The translations under genes and the position numbers were made by a program. From the NCBI RefSeq assembly GCF_000524195.1, contig NW_020170388.1:207118-271117 (forward strand): a DNA stretch of 64,000 nt, given 5' to 3'. Below, in pieces: positions 23,147 to 36,100 of this stretch. The notes beneath the pieces were generated by a model. It worked only from the letters and a program-made list of their open reading frames with translations. It had not been told where the DNA came from and made no database searches. The stretch's first letter is position 1; every line of letters begins with the position of its first letter. This DNA is from Echinococcus granulosus. Taxonomy: Eukaryota; Platyhelminthes; Cestoda; Cyclophyllidea; Taeniidae.

Positions 23147-23168
23147 CGGGAAGGAGGGGGAGGGGGGG
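23147..23168 (+). other. G-rich tract with quadruplex potential
   Basis: The tract contains ggg, ggggg and ggggggg runs separated by one to four bases (gggaaggagggggaggg and on). That is enough guanine runs for an intramolecular G-quadruplex. It is followed by purine-rich and CAG/CAA-rich sequence. Structure potential only; no function implied. Confidence 0.5.
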
Positions 23169-25224
23169 AGGAGGAAAAATCAAGGTCACAACACGCAAAT
23201 GCAATTGTTTGTTGTCATCAGTGAATTAGCACAACAGCAGCGGCAGCAACAACAATGACACGTGTCGGAAGGAGGGAAGAGTCGAATTATGACGACGGAA
23301 GTGATGGTGGTGGAACATGGGCAACAGAAGGATTGTCCTCAACATGACGCATGGATCGGTAGTGGTATTGGTTCCAGGCTGGCGCAGCGTTTATACGGGA
23401 GAATCGCGACTGTGACGGGTAGTAATGGCGGGGCGTGCGGGGCTGTGGCTGTGGCAACGGTTGTGATTGACTGGAAGTCATCGCCAGAGGGTTGTGAGGA
23501 TGCAGAAGGTTTCTACGTGGCGGCGAATTGATACGCACTTTTGGAAAAGCGCTCTCCGTCTGACCGTCGCAACGACCCCGCTCCTGACGCACCGCAAAAC
23601 GCATCAGACGTCGTCGCCAACTCTCCACCCAGGGTAATATTGTGCTTTTTTGCTCCAGCAAAAGCTCACTGCTCTCGTGATAGGGTATCTAAAGTGGTGT
23701 TGAGATAAATAAGCGATTTGCCACCATAGATGCATTCAGATTTCGTTACAAATGGGGATCGACGCCTCGTTTGTGGATACCTAAATCCGCTAGTATTTGC
23801 GACGAAACTCGTGAAGAAACTTTGCAAATTTTACAATCAGTAATATCATCACACTTGAAAATCTCCTTAGTGTGGTGTGAAATTACTGCCTAATTTTCCT
23901 TTCCTTCCACCTGGTTTGTGTTGCACGCGAATGCCTTACGTGACCCTGGCGAACGTTAGGGTCAGTGCTCAAAATGATGGCAGAACTGCGAGAAAAAGGT
24001 TAAATTATATATTTGACGACTTAAATCCTTTAGAGTCATCCTGTAAGAGGGTAGCGTGGAGGCCAGCTCACACCAGCCAGTGTTACAGTCCTCGTGTATG
24101 CCGCCGTTCAAACTACCACCAGATTCGTATGCTGCATTTGGCATTAGGAGATAGGCATGGTAGAATAGCCCCTATTTTGAGGCAGTTTCTACAAGGCCTT
24201 TATTGAATTCATGGCACTCTGAATGCCATTAATGAATGAAAAATCCGCCTTTTTGATTCGAATTAGTGCAAAGTGACTGACAGCTTGTAAACAATTGTCA
24301 GTAGGAATTTTTGTGTACTGTATTAAAACACATTAAGCAAATAAACAATGTTTTGGTTAAACATCATGAAAAACAGATTCTAAGCAATTTTCTTCATTTT
24401 AAAGCACTTAATTTGATTGATTTGCTTCAGAGCATAATACGTTAGTCTACTACTGAAATGCGGAAGTCTATTTCAGTAGCGTTGCAAATGATTAACCACA
24501 TACTTTGGCACGATAGTTTTTTAGTTTTCATTTCAGTTCACTTCTGCAATATTCCGCTTCTCGCGATATCTTGTAGCATGAGCGCCAACTTTAGATCTGT
24601 CAGAATGTCAATTCGCCGGGATTTTGAAAGGTCACGACGAAGACTAGATGAACGTTCTCTAAAACCCATGATTCGTTATGTTTTTAGAAGAGCGGCCCAC
24701 TTTAAAAAGTGTTAAACGAATGATTAACATTACACCTTCATACACTTTTTAAAACTTTGGTGGTTAAAATAAACCCATTGTCATCTCATTCGCAGAAAAG
24801 GAAAAAAGGAAGAAGGCATTTCTTGGGGCAGATTGTCGATAAAAAATAATAATGTCGTTTTCCTCATCACTCAAGAGCTTCAAGCATTCATAAACGACTG
24901 CTCTGCAATGCGTCTTTTATGTCTTTCCCATGCAAAAAAGAGTGAAAAGGAGGTGAAAGTGCATTTTCTCTAGATGTATTTCACATGCAAATGGAAGTAC
25001 CAAGTTCAACTACCTCTGAGAGAAAACATCTGCCTCTCTGCAAATCCATTCCATTTTACCGACAAAATCGGTCTTTTAAAAATGAAAAGGTGGATTTTTA
25101 ACGGGAAAAGTGCTCTTTATTGTCGACCTTAATCACTTGTCAGGAAATAGTTCCAGCCGGCGTTCGCGGCGATGCATAGACCTTCACTTCAAATGTTGTA
25201 CGCCAATTAAAAGGCCTTTAAAGG

Positions 25225-25605
25225 TTACATCAGGCAGCATTTTGTATATCTACAGGAAATAAGAAGTGAAGGCGCAACTTTGTTGTCCTTCTTATGAGTG
25301 GAAATGGCACCGTGGAGTGCCAAATGCATCTTGGATGTCTCTACTGAGGTATTGTACATCTTTGTGCCTACATTTGTAATAAACCGACCTATTTTTCCGG
25401 CTTTGTCAGCCCAGACGTATGGGAGATCCGCATTTGCAGGTGGTGATAATGGATGCTGAAACCATAATCCATAATGCCGGTTCAGGGGGAAGAGAATAGA
25501 GTGCCAATCTTTGTCACCATCACGACGACTGTATAATTCCAAAATGGGGTATTCAGTGATCAGTACTGTTGCTGTAAAGGGGAACCAACCATGTAGCCCT
25601 TCCAT
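25225..25605 (-). CDS. Unassigned open reading frame, 126 codons
   Basis: An ATG-initiated frame on the minus strand with a fairly protein-like composition (for example GLHGWFPFTATVLITEYPI and NADLPYVWADKAGKIGRF). It is one of the longer open frames in this spacer. I do not recognise a family. It lies 1.3 kb beyond the netrin NTR exon on the same strand, so it could be a separate small gene, part of a last exon, or chance. No convincing splice sites were found at its ends. Confidence 0.2.
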   Translation of the reverse strand: MEGLHGWFPFTATVLITEYPILELYSRRDGDKDWHSILFPLNRHYGLWFQHPLSPPANADLPYVWADKAGKIGRFITNVGTKMYNTSVETSKMHLALHGAISTHKKDNKVAPSLLISCRYTKCCLM

Positions 25606-26912
25606 TTGAAATCACTAATCCTATTGAGAGGCGGTCAATTGAAAAGGTGATAAAACGCCTATCTCCGGGTAAGTTGATTTTAAGGGAAGAGATGCTGTGC
25701 TATTTTTTGCACATTTATGGCACTTTAATTCAAATTACCACAACCAAATAGATTAAACCAGTAAAAAGTAGAAAATACATAACAGATATTTTCTGTCTTG
25801 ACTTACTACTGAATTTTTAAGTAGACACACACTTCCATGACTTTGGAATTCAAGGTCATTTAGGTGAGCATCTTAAAACCAAATTTCAAAAGATTGCGCA
25901 AGAAAATTAATAGCCCATTAGTATTACAGTAAATTAACAACTGCTTAAATTTTGTAATTTTATGAGCTAACTGTAGGTTGGGTATGTTCCAAGAGATTTA
26001 AATGCTTTACACCATCTTCGAAAGCCCCTCTGACGGTACCCTGGTGACAATGCTGGTCAATCACTTCTAAAAAGGCATCATTTTTCGACTTCGCTGATAA
26101 AAATTCTTCGGCAGAATATCTTAGAAGGCATATTATATAAGTGTCTGAATTAATGAACTCGCATCATATTGACTGTCCCAACTTGGGGGACAGATCCACT
26201 TTGAACGAGTCGACATCTTATATGAGGAGCAGTTTAAAAGGTTGAATCAGAAGAAGTGACGCTTGATAATGAGCTGCAGACAGGGTGTTTCTTAATTACG
26301 TTGCTGTTAAAGTCGACTAGTATGCAATAAAACATGAGCTTACTCCTAAACGTCATCTTGCCTATGGCATCACTTCCCTAATGGATCTTTTTAAATAGCG
26401 GATTGCCTGCCGAAGAACATGATGGTCGTAAATGCAATTAAGATCTTTACCATCAATATTCCTGCCATTAAAAGCATTTATTACCTCACCATTTTCCCTG
26501 TATTATGGCAGTCGCAAAAAGATCAAACATAGAGAATGTTAAGATTGGTTGTACTTGGAGGGGGCGTATTTAAAAATTTTATGCTTACACGTGCTAACTC
26601 TTGTGATCTTCCACGGTTTAGTCCTAATATAGATAGCGCTGATACTTGTCTATGCCACCCACTTTACCAAGCTTTCGATTTTTATGTACGCTTATGAAAA
26701 GTTGCTTCTAAAGGGGTGTGTCTCACAGCACCTCAAGTTGAGTTGCCTAAACAATTAGTTGGTTTTGGGAGCGTAATTAGCAAAGATTCAAATAGCAGAG
26801 GGTCGATATGCCTGTAAAATCTTGACAATCACGAAGAATTTGCCACATTTCACAACAAATTTAAGCACATCCATGATCTGTACCACAAGGAAGTGAAACA
26901 ATACACTCCTAC

Positions 26913-27196
26913 TTATAGCTTGTCAGTAGACACACAACTTGCCTCATATGCCTGTGAAATGAACAGGTAGGCCTGGTCAGTGTTGAAGCGAGGGCACACA
27001 CAGGTGGAGTGTGGGGCCTTCAACTGGTGTGTGAGAGGCACCCAGAGAGGGATAACCGGGGCCTGATTTCGCCGCACGTGAGATGGAAGGTAGCGCTGGG
27101 CTATGCTCCCCTTATTGCGCCAAACGTCATGCACCCGCACACCAAGTCGTACCAATTCACCTCTTATCACCTGCGAGATCACTGTTCCACGGAAAA
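26913..27196 (-). CDS. Netrin NTR-domain exon (C-terminal half of NTR)
   Basis: Acceptor ccccttttttttag, then [37 protein letters not shown] and [16 protein letters not shown]. This is the NTR pattern of a strand with FKGTV, a conserved VR.TV..V stretch, LWVPL, C.CP and a YLI strand. It begins in phase 1, as the LE3 exon ends. Open reading continues to a TAA at 26915-26913. Alternatively the exon ends at 26943, where GAG/gcaagt matches the GC-AG donor consensus. The usual netrin basic tail is absent from the read-through version, which favours the splice. The first half of NTR (the Cys-rich start) was not found. Confidence 0.75.
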
Positions 27197-30100
27197 CTAA
27201 AAAAAGGGGATTGGAAGGATTGTCAATTACTTTGATCATCCAAAAACCACCGAGAGGATAGCTCAAAAGACGTATTCAAAGCCAGTTGAGTAAGTTTTAA
27301 ATCCACACTATAGACGATGGATTGTTTTGTTTTACAAAATATAGCTAACAAAGTTCAAAACACCTTAACAAACTTAAAGAGAATCGCCTGAACAAACTCT
27401 TGGTAAAAAATTGATTGTAATGAATTCTGAATGCTCAGTACCAGGGTTCCAATGTGAAATCAGCCACCACAGACAAAAACAGATACGGTTTATTTATGGT
27501 TTTACCACGCAAAGCCCAGAAAAATGACATTCGCCACCTACTCTAATATTTTAAAGTTAAATAATCTGCCTGCTACGTGACTTGGCACAAACTGTCATCC
27601 TAAGCGGGTTGAGAGCAGACATTAGACATGTGGGTGACGCTGCTGTTGAAGGTGTCAACACACTGGAGGACGAACACCACCTGTTAAAGCTATCACCTTA
27701 TCAGCACTTGTTGCAGAATTTCATAAAATTTCCAATTTTAATTGAATTTCAATACTAACACATTCACATAAAGGTAGTTTTACTGTCTAGTTGCTAAAAG
27801 CGATGGCTTCAGATCTGTTAAACGTGATCCTCTAATATCAAGAATCAAGTTGACTTTTAAATAACACCTTCCCTAAGTCAGAATTCCCATTTTTTTGCAT
27901 TTTTCTTTAGCATTTGTCACCATTTAAATGGTAGGTTTGTGCGGTGGCAAGAGAATGTAAGCCGTACAACATGTGTTTGCAATTAGGCAGGTCAAAAAAT
28001 CTAACCAGGCGGAATAAAGTGGGCAATATCGGGCTTCACCTGAGGCGATACCCCCACTTTTGGTATGGTTTTGGGCGTTGTGCCATATAAACTGGGGAAC
28101 TTTTAAGTGTGCTTCCAATTGTGATGATTAGAGGCAGTTACTTGATGCAGTTCTCTCAGATTATGATGCCTTGTAGAGACAAGTTAGCGGGACTCAAATG
28201 GAAGGGGATCATGGTGACAAATGTAAGCGAAATAACCGATTTGCTTTGTTCCCCACTCTACCTGCTTGCCGTCGACAGAACTTCTTAAATCGAAATCGTT
28301 TGTTGTTCTTCTCACAGGGTGGACAGGATTCATCTGTAACATGAGAAGAGGAAGAAGTGAGAGAAGGAAAAGACAATTTTATGATATTACTTTGCGATCT
28401 AAAAATAGGGTACTCAAAGGGGTTGGCGACGATTTACCAATCCAATCCAATCAAGATGCTGGAGAACTACATCCTTTTGAAATGCCTATTCACTTGGTAG
28501 AATGGTTAGAAGTCTGAAATATTGTAGGTACCCAAGACTTGAAGTTTTTACTTTGGGCTGACTAATGCAGTTGCATTTTCAAAGGAAATGCACAAACGCC
28601 AAGATGATGTTCCCTCTCTCTCGCTTTGAGATAGTTTACAAACCTCCCATAAGTAATGCCCACAGAAGTGGACACCAAACTTCCGTCTGGCAGACGTTGT
28701 CAACGCCTCAACAACCTTCGGCGATGTGGCTGCGGTTCACAACAGACACCGTGTAAGGATCTACCAGCGTTCCTCCATCCAGAAGATAGGGCAGCATTTT
28801 CTGCTTCAAGGTTTTTTTGCGGCATATGTCGAAAACCCATCTTCTATTTTAATCACTAGTGTTTTGATATTTTAGTAAAAGTTCTTGCCTGTTAGTAAAA
28901 ATAAAAATTTAAAGGGGAAAAAAGGGATCAGTTCAATTAGAGGAAGCTGAAACGTTGCCACTTAATGGTTCATGCATAAAAGCAATCCCAGAAGCAATTT
29001 CCAATCTATCAAAAATTCAGAATCTTCTTAAATGCCTCCAATTTCTGCAGACATTGACGATTTCATAAACTGAAGGGAACGCATTGATTCCTACCTGTCG
29101 AAAACCTTCGTTTCGTTTCCTATGCCTATGGAATGCTTCAACAGCGTTATAAAGAATTCCTGCTTAAGTTAACCTGTTTCAGAACAGTTGTGGACGTCTA
29201 AAAATTGCCCAGAAACATCCTCGAATCCCCTTCCTAGGGTTTATTTAAAGAAAATGACTTTTCTCACTTTGAGGTAATTGCAGTATCATGGAGGTAGGGA
29301 AATCTTGCTAAATGAATTATTTAGAACGTCGATGGAGAGACGATGAGATTTCTGAAGACCCTTCAATGCTCGTCTATCCATCCAAATACTTCCATTTAAA
29401 ACACCCGGAGGCATGAAGGGTCTCCACTGTATCTAAAGTATCTGGCCATCTTTGTGATGCTCGCCGATCTTAAAAAAACTAAGTCATTGAAAAGGAAAGA
29501 ACTTATGCTGTCAAGCAATGTTCTACAAATCAAATAGCCTAATTCGCTTCTGGGTCTTTGAATGCGTCCTCAGATCTAACCACCATCATCGCCACCGCTG
29601 CTGCTGCTGTGCCAGGCTAAGAAGTGGTGTTCAAATGGCGGCAGTCTAAATTTCCCCAACTTCTGTGCCTTTTCACAGCCCTTCAATATCCCCCACTACC
29701 TCCCCCGTTTCGGACGAAACCAAGACAGTGGGAGGGCAGAGGAGAGTTTTATAGCACAGCAACCTATAAAGGCCCACTGTAACCCTACCGCAGAACATCC
29801 ATGAGTGTATCGCCCCGGCCATGCCCATGTGTGTGGTTGCGTGAGCGTTTAGGTTAATTTATACACCAAGTAAACACTTCCCTTCGTGCTGCCTGAGTGC
29901 GTGTGTGTGTGGTGTACGGGGGGCTAAGAGGAGGCGCATATCGGTAGCCCCGCGACACCGCGGTAATTGATGACGACAGGCGTGATTTTCACACCTCCGG
30001 CCAGACATCCTGATGCATATTCTTGCAGCAAGACGACGCCTCCCTCATTCTCCCTCCTTGTCGTGTGCGCTTTGAAAACCACCACGCGAACACGAAAAAC

Positions 30101-33100
30101 GCTGGCAAAAAGCGGATAATTCAGTTCCGATGTAGGTTTTTCCCTCCCTCCTTGGAAAGACATGTCTTTCTAATCAGAAGAATAATTAGCCCAGGGGTTC
30201 TCAAACAGAAGCCTAGTCATTTGTAACTTTGAAGTGCAGACGTTGTGCAGATATTGCTTAGGATGCGCACTGTGTCGGCAGAAAGAGCAAAAAACGTTAA
30301 GGCAGCAGGCAGTTATTGCAGTCCACTACATAAAACAAGTAATTCTTTTGATTTCATTGCAAAAAATGGGAAATTTAAGGATAGATGACGCCTGAATGGA
30401 GAAGTAGGGCAGATAGCAGTCGAATATTCTGATAGGCACAAACAATCAGATGCACGGAGGTTAGGAAAAAGTACATAATCTAAGTTTTCCAGAGCTTTTT
30501 TCATCTGCGAAAAGGAGATAACTCCCTAGGTCAATAAAAACGGAACAAGCATGCCACCAAACTCATTGAAGCCACAATTCTTACAGCACTCTTGCATACT
30601 CATAAAGCGGCTACCTGCTACCTAGTCGAGTGGATGAATTGCTGCTGGTCCGGAAAATATATGGCATAGTTACTTTTTACCAAATAATTCGTTTTTGTTC
30701 GGTCTACGTTTAATCAGGAGCACGCATCTGGCCAAACCATTTGGTTAGGTCCATCGGTGAAGTAAAACAAAAGTTTTGGGGGTTAACTTGTTCTCTCTAT
30801 GCTAATTGCACACTATTTATGTTAAAATGGATAAATTTATTCAAATCAGTACCATTTGGATTGGATTTCATAGGCCACTTTTTCCAAAAAAAGGAATGCG
30901 TCAATTATCTGATCAGGTAAGAATTATGTTATCCTCACAGAATATTTTAAGAAAACCTATAGGCAAGGGAGAATTTTGCGAAAAATTCCAAACCCTTAAA
31001 AAAAGGGTTGAAATGTACTTATTAGTTTTTAGTCACTGAGATGATAATTTGACAGTCCCAGCCTTAAACAAAAGGAATCGTTCAAGTTTTGAACGCATAC
31101 TGAGAAGTAAAACTTGAGCTAACTTCGAGACGAAGCCACCCATACTTAATTTGCACTAGTTAATAAGAGTTTGGAGGCTTTAATCCTTGAAATTGCCACT
31201 AACTAAATTTAATCTCAAGAGAAAACTCGACGTCATCTTAGGGTTTTGAGATGTCCACAATGATATCAGCAAATGCAAATGATGGACACTACAAAAGGAT
31301 ATCATGGAATGCTCCAAACTACCGTTCCTTCTTCCTACTTTTCCAATTTCATCGCCTAAACAGTAGGCAATACTACAAAATCTGTGTCCAAGAAATGGTC
31401 GCTTCGCGTCATAGCCTTGTCGAAGGCGTTCCCATTTGCAAGCTTGTATGGACCAGGAATTTGCGCATGTTTATACCTCAGATACAGGGTGCTAGCTGGA
31501 GGTGAAGTGGCCAGATATCAAGCGAACGCGCCTGTTGACAGATCCGGATTTCGGTCCATCTCTTACGCAAGAAATTCCTTTTTTCCTTGCCTCCACATCA
31601 GCCCGATTGATGCAACAATGCAAACACACAGACACTTCCATTCTTTGAAGTCTTCTCCAAACACTTCACAGGATCATTGTGAAAAAGGTATTTGATCAAG
31701 AAGAACTGAAAAATTTACGCGATAACTCATGGCATTCCATGCCACTCAGACCTCTTATTTGGTTTTGTGAGAGAGAAAATTTCTCATTGCTTTTCATGGA
31801 TATGAAGCTGGGAGTACATTACAGAGAATCAGCTTAGTGATGGGAGGTACATCGTCGTAGAAACGAATCGAACTAATCCAAGGTGTTATAAACAGAAGAT
31901 CCCGGGAGGGATTTTTTTCTGCCAAGTTTTTGCTGCTCCATATTTAATTTGCGCCAAATTGTGGAGCGGCGGTGTGTGGCTAACATCCTTCTCTTGGATT
32001 ATTTATTGTCCTGTCAGCAAATCACAAATAAATTGTTGAAAATGACTGCTTTATGGGTGTGAGGGCCATGCGTTGAGTCAGGCCAACGGCTGTTCCACGC
32101 GGTGGCTGTTTCCACAGCCTGTTTCCTAATCGTCTATACTTTGTTTTTTTTCCAGGGGATGACACTGGTTCTTGCTGCGTTAGTTCAAGGGGACATTATC
32201 TTACCAAAAAAGAGTTTCAAAAATTGCGCCATAAGTTTTTAAAATAGAATTATTCATTAATTCTGCTTATTTAAGGAGATATTAAACGATTCGCGTGGTA
32301 TAATCAAGCAGAAACTACCGGGTCTTGGCATTATAACATTGCATTCCAGCCATAATTGAATTTTTCCTGGCCAGGTTTTCCATTTATTGTAAAGTAAGAG
32401 AAAGAATTAGCTATTGTTTTGTTACAACAATAGATCAACCATTTCATTTTTTCATTCTAGAACAGTGTTCCACAGATATTCGAAGTTGTTGACAGACCGA
32501 TTGCCTCCGAAAATGACTCACTTTTATCATCAAAAAAATCTGCTATTTAACCTCAGTGTTTTAATTGCTAAAAAAACCCAAATCGTTATTTACAGAAGCA
32601 GCGGTGCTGGCATTTTATCTGGGAATTTATTCGTTCTTGCCAGAGTGGCTCTCATCCCTCTCCTTCTTGCTGTTGTTGTTACTACAGGATATAGCGATAA
32701 CTGCGCAGAGTGAAGTCCGTTGTTTTAGAAACTCTCACAAACCATTCAATTGCTGTTATAATTGAAATGAATTTTATTTTCTGCTAGTAAATTTCATTTT
32801 AGGTGGATACACAAATTACCCTATTACCCAAGATGCAGCTGGCCGCGGTAATGATGACTGCCGGTCTTCTAACCCCTACACAGAGCGGATTAGGCTTGCA
32901 GTGTGTCACAACGAATCGGTGGATAAATATCACATTCCACTTTTGACACGAAAACCGACAGTTTTGCAAAAAAGAATTATAAGAGGATTTTTCAGAGGTC
33001 TGTAATTTGTGCTTCCTTTGCCCACCGCCCCCCCGTCCCCTCGGTGAATGAATGATGCACAAGCGTTAGCGCTAGTGACTCATTAATTGTGCTTTGGGGC

Positions 33101-36100
33101 AAATTTTACAAAATCCCTCAGTCCAGAATCACAGCTCTAAATTACACCTGACTTATCGATAATAGCAAACCAAAAAAGTGCCGATTAACTCACCTCCGAC
33201 TGCCTCCTTAACGATTGCTGGATGCGACGACGCTATAATAAGATAGAAAAGATAAATTTATTTACGCTTCTTTGTTTTGCTCATTTCCCTCTAAAGCCGC
33301 CCAACTCAATTGTGGTTGTGATCGTCGACCTTGAAACAAAGGAATATATGTAATGTGTCACGGTCTATTCCCATATTACCTGAATCCGGTAACTAAGCCT
33401 TAGCACATTTAAACAAGAGTCGGGAGACTCGTTTAAATCCTCCCTTGTTATTTTCTTGCCCAAAATACCAAATTTACAGTTTGACATTTTTTCTAGCATT
33501 CTACATGATGTTCTTTAGATTTTTCCGAAGCGGATTTATAGCGCCTAAAGCGCTGAACTTGTGAATAGGTGACGAAGTAAACGCAATCAGTTGTGACCTG
33601 CTCGGGAACCATCCAAGAAGGTTTAATTTGCGAAAAATCTGGAACCGTTTCGCATTAATGGATTTGCTTTACCTCCTGGAAGGCTAACCATCGGAGGAGT
33701 TTGATTCGAAGAATGAGGAATTAATGTACCTCATTAGCGGTACTTTAAAAGGGTACTTATGCGGGCTGTTCAAAGTATAAACAGACATCTTTCCTAGCTA
33801 CTGAAGGATAAGTGAGGTGGAAGTGGATGAACCCCAAAAGAGACCTGAATCTGGGGGTGAGATTTAATGCACCCTTCCATTCCATCTATGCTGAAAAGCA
33901 ACAGGATAGGTGAGCTAAGCCTGCATGGATTGGAATAGCCTCAAAGGTCGCTCTAATGTGCTGCGCCATTTCATTGCATCACACCGTCACTGATGACTTC
34001 GGACGGACTCTTACCACCAGTCGATCTACACCAAAGGGCTATTGTAGAGAATTTCGCCACCCACTTCTCATTAAACCTTGTATATACTGATACAATGCGG
34101 GATGCCAAAATTCCATACACATGTGCCCTCTAGATATCTTCGCAACCGATTGGACAAAAGTTCTGCGGTCTACCCACCAGGCAAGATCAGACGGAATCAA
34201 AAGCAAGGTCGTTTCAGTATCAGCATGTGTGGATTTGTCGGTGTGTGCGCACGTGCTTCCGAGCCTGCACGAGGTTCTGCTGCGTCAAGTGGTGAGAACT
34301 TTGGGCTTTATTCACTCGGTCTCTCTCATATCCGCTAACTGGCCCATTTTGAATGTTGCTGCCGTTGCTTCGGATGTTGCTTATGTTATTGAGGCTGTGT
34401 GGAAAAAACGCAAACGAACCGAGTCAGGCAGGCGGGCAGGAAGGCAGTCACCCAGTCGGTTAGTTAGTTCGTTTGCTTGCTAGCTTATTAGTCACGCTGA
34501 GGGGGCGAGAGAAGGGCATATAAGCAGCCGGCTGGCAGGCCGACCAACTAGTGATAACTCCCTTAAAAGGTAGTGATAATGAGACTAAATGTGAAGAGGC
34601 ACACGCATCTCTAGTCGTCCGGAACGGGGTCAGGACGATAAGAAGAGTGAAGAAGGAGGACGCAAGGCACTGTTGCTACTGTGAGCTAGAGAGGTGACGG
34701 GAACAATCTCAAAAAGTGAAGGATTTAGCTAAATTATCAACCAATGCAGCGCTCTCCTGTTAACTGCGTATTTAGGTCCTTGAGCTATGCTTCAAGTTTG
34801 TCCCTTTGAAGCGCTTCAAGCACACTAGAAGAGCACCTGCTCATCTAAATGAGGAGCTGACTCCCTCTTTTGATAACTACTTCAAGCGCATTCAGAGTTT
34901 ATGGACTCGTTTCACTGTTTAAATTTCCAGCCCACTTAACGGAAAATGTGCCTTTCCAGGCCTTGGACCTTCTTCATTCAGACTACTCCTTTGATTCGTC
35001 CTCAAACCCAGTCCGATTTTGACCGTGAATACCTGGTTGATGGTAAGCCCTTAACCCTGCCTTCAGAGCTCCACTTTTAGCCATACTTCTTACCATTTAC
35101 AAACATCCATACTGTAAAAAACGCTAATCACCGTGACAGCCTCTTCCTACAACCTCCTGCATTAAGTACCATAACGGAATGCTTTCTTGTGCCCAGCAAA
35201 TTAGAGCTTCCCTTGGTAGGAACTTCTGCCACTTCTGTTTGCATGGAAATGACAAATCGGATAATGTGTACATAGGACTAAAAAAAGTCCCTTAGTTACT
35301 TCTACAATCCGAGCATGAAGTTGCCCTGGCCTTCTTTGAAAAAAATACGATCATGAGGTGCTTCGAGGAGTTAAGAGGTCGTATTTCACAAAACACTTTG
35401 GAACTGCTAGTTGATACAACCAATGTAGAGTATTTTACTCTGCGGACTCAATTTTGTAAATCGGTACCCGAGATAATTCGGAATTTCGTGGCTTTTGCTG
35501 TAGGACTGTGGGATTTTACAACCCAACTTTTAAATATATGAATGGTACAGTGATGGGTGATAACTCCCGACACATGTAACTCACTGCTCGGTACATACTC
35601 TTTCACCTCGCTTCGTAAATCCTCATATATAAGTACTCTCACTTATTATTAAATAATTTTTTTGTAAATAAGTCAACTCAAGGCTAGTCTTGTCCTTCTA
35701 GCATCGGTGTTTGTGTTCTCACTGAGGTTGGAGCCATATGGCCCTTTTGGGACATGTTGTACCGAAAAAATAATGGGTAGACTGGTGGGGAAAAATTGGC
35801 TAACGACGACGCTCCGTGCACGAATAAATCATCCGTAGAAGCAAACACACGCACTCACACTAGCATGCATCCACAGAAAAGGGCGAAAGAGAGAGAAAAC
35901 TTACATCGTGTTGCCGACCCAGTGAAAATCAAGGCCTCCACCGCTGCAAGGGAAAGCGACAAAACAGGGTGGCGCGAGATGAATAAAAGTTAATAAGTTC
36001 ACCCCTTCCCCTTTTTTCCATACCTTTACTTCTTTGGAGAGGAAATGTTTAACATTAGTTTTATCTTCCATACCACAATCAAAAAGGAACACTTGAAAAA

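Larger units (their letters stand above)
22441..26912. other. Intergenic region between dispersed repeats and netrin 3' exon
   Basis: No confident gene. It includes a G-rich tract at 23147-23168 followed by CAG/CAA-like repeats to about 23255, and AT-rich spacer. One unassigned open frame at 25225-25605 (minus) is listed separately. Any terminal exon of netrin beyond 26913 should lie here, but I did not identify one. Confidence 0.5.

Noticed and set aside
30550..30615. Possible phase 1-1 exon (minus) with clustered Cys that might be the missing first half of the netrin NTR domain
   Set aside because: Cysteine spacing and length do not fit NTR, and the upstream acceptor has a weak pyrimidine tract.
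33420..33465. Hairpin-like acaagagtcgggagactcgt followed by ttaaatcct, resembling a tRNA T-arm
   Set aside because: No matching acceptor stem, D-arm or anticodon arm at the right distances.
34078..34483. Overlapping plus-strand open frames in a GC-richer part of the netrin intron
   Set aside because: Composition follows local base content; no motif, splice sites or family resemblance.
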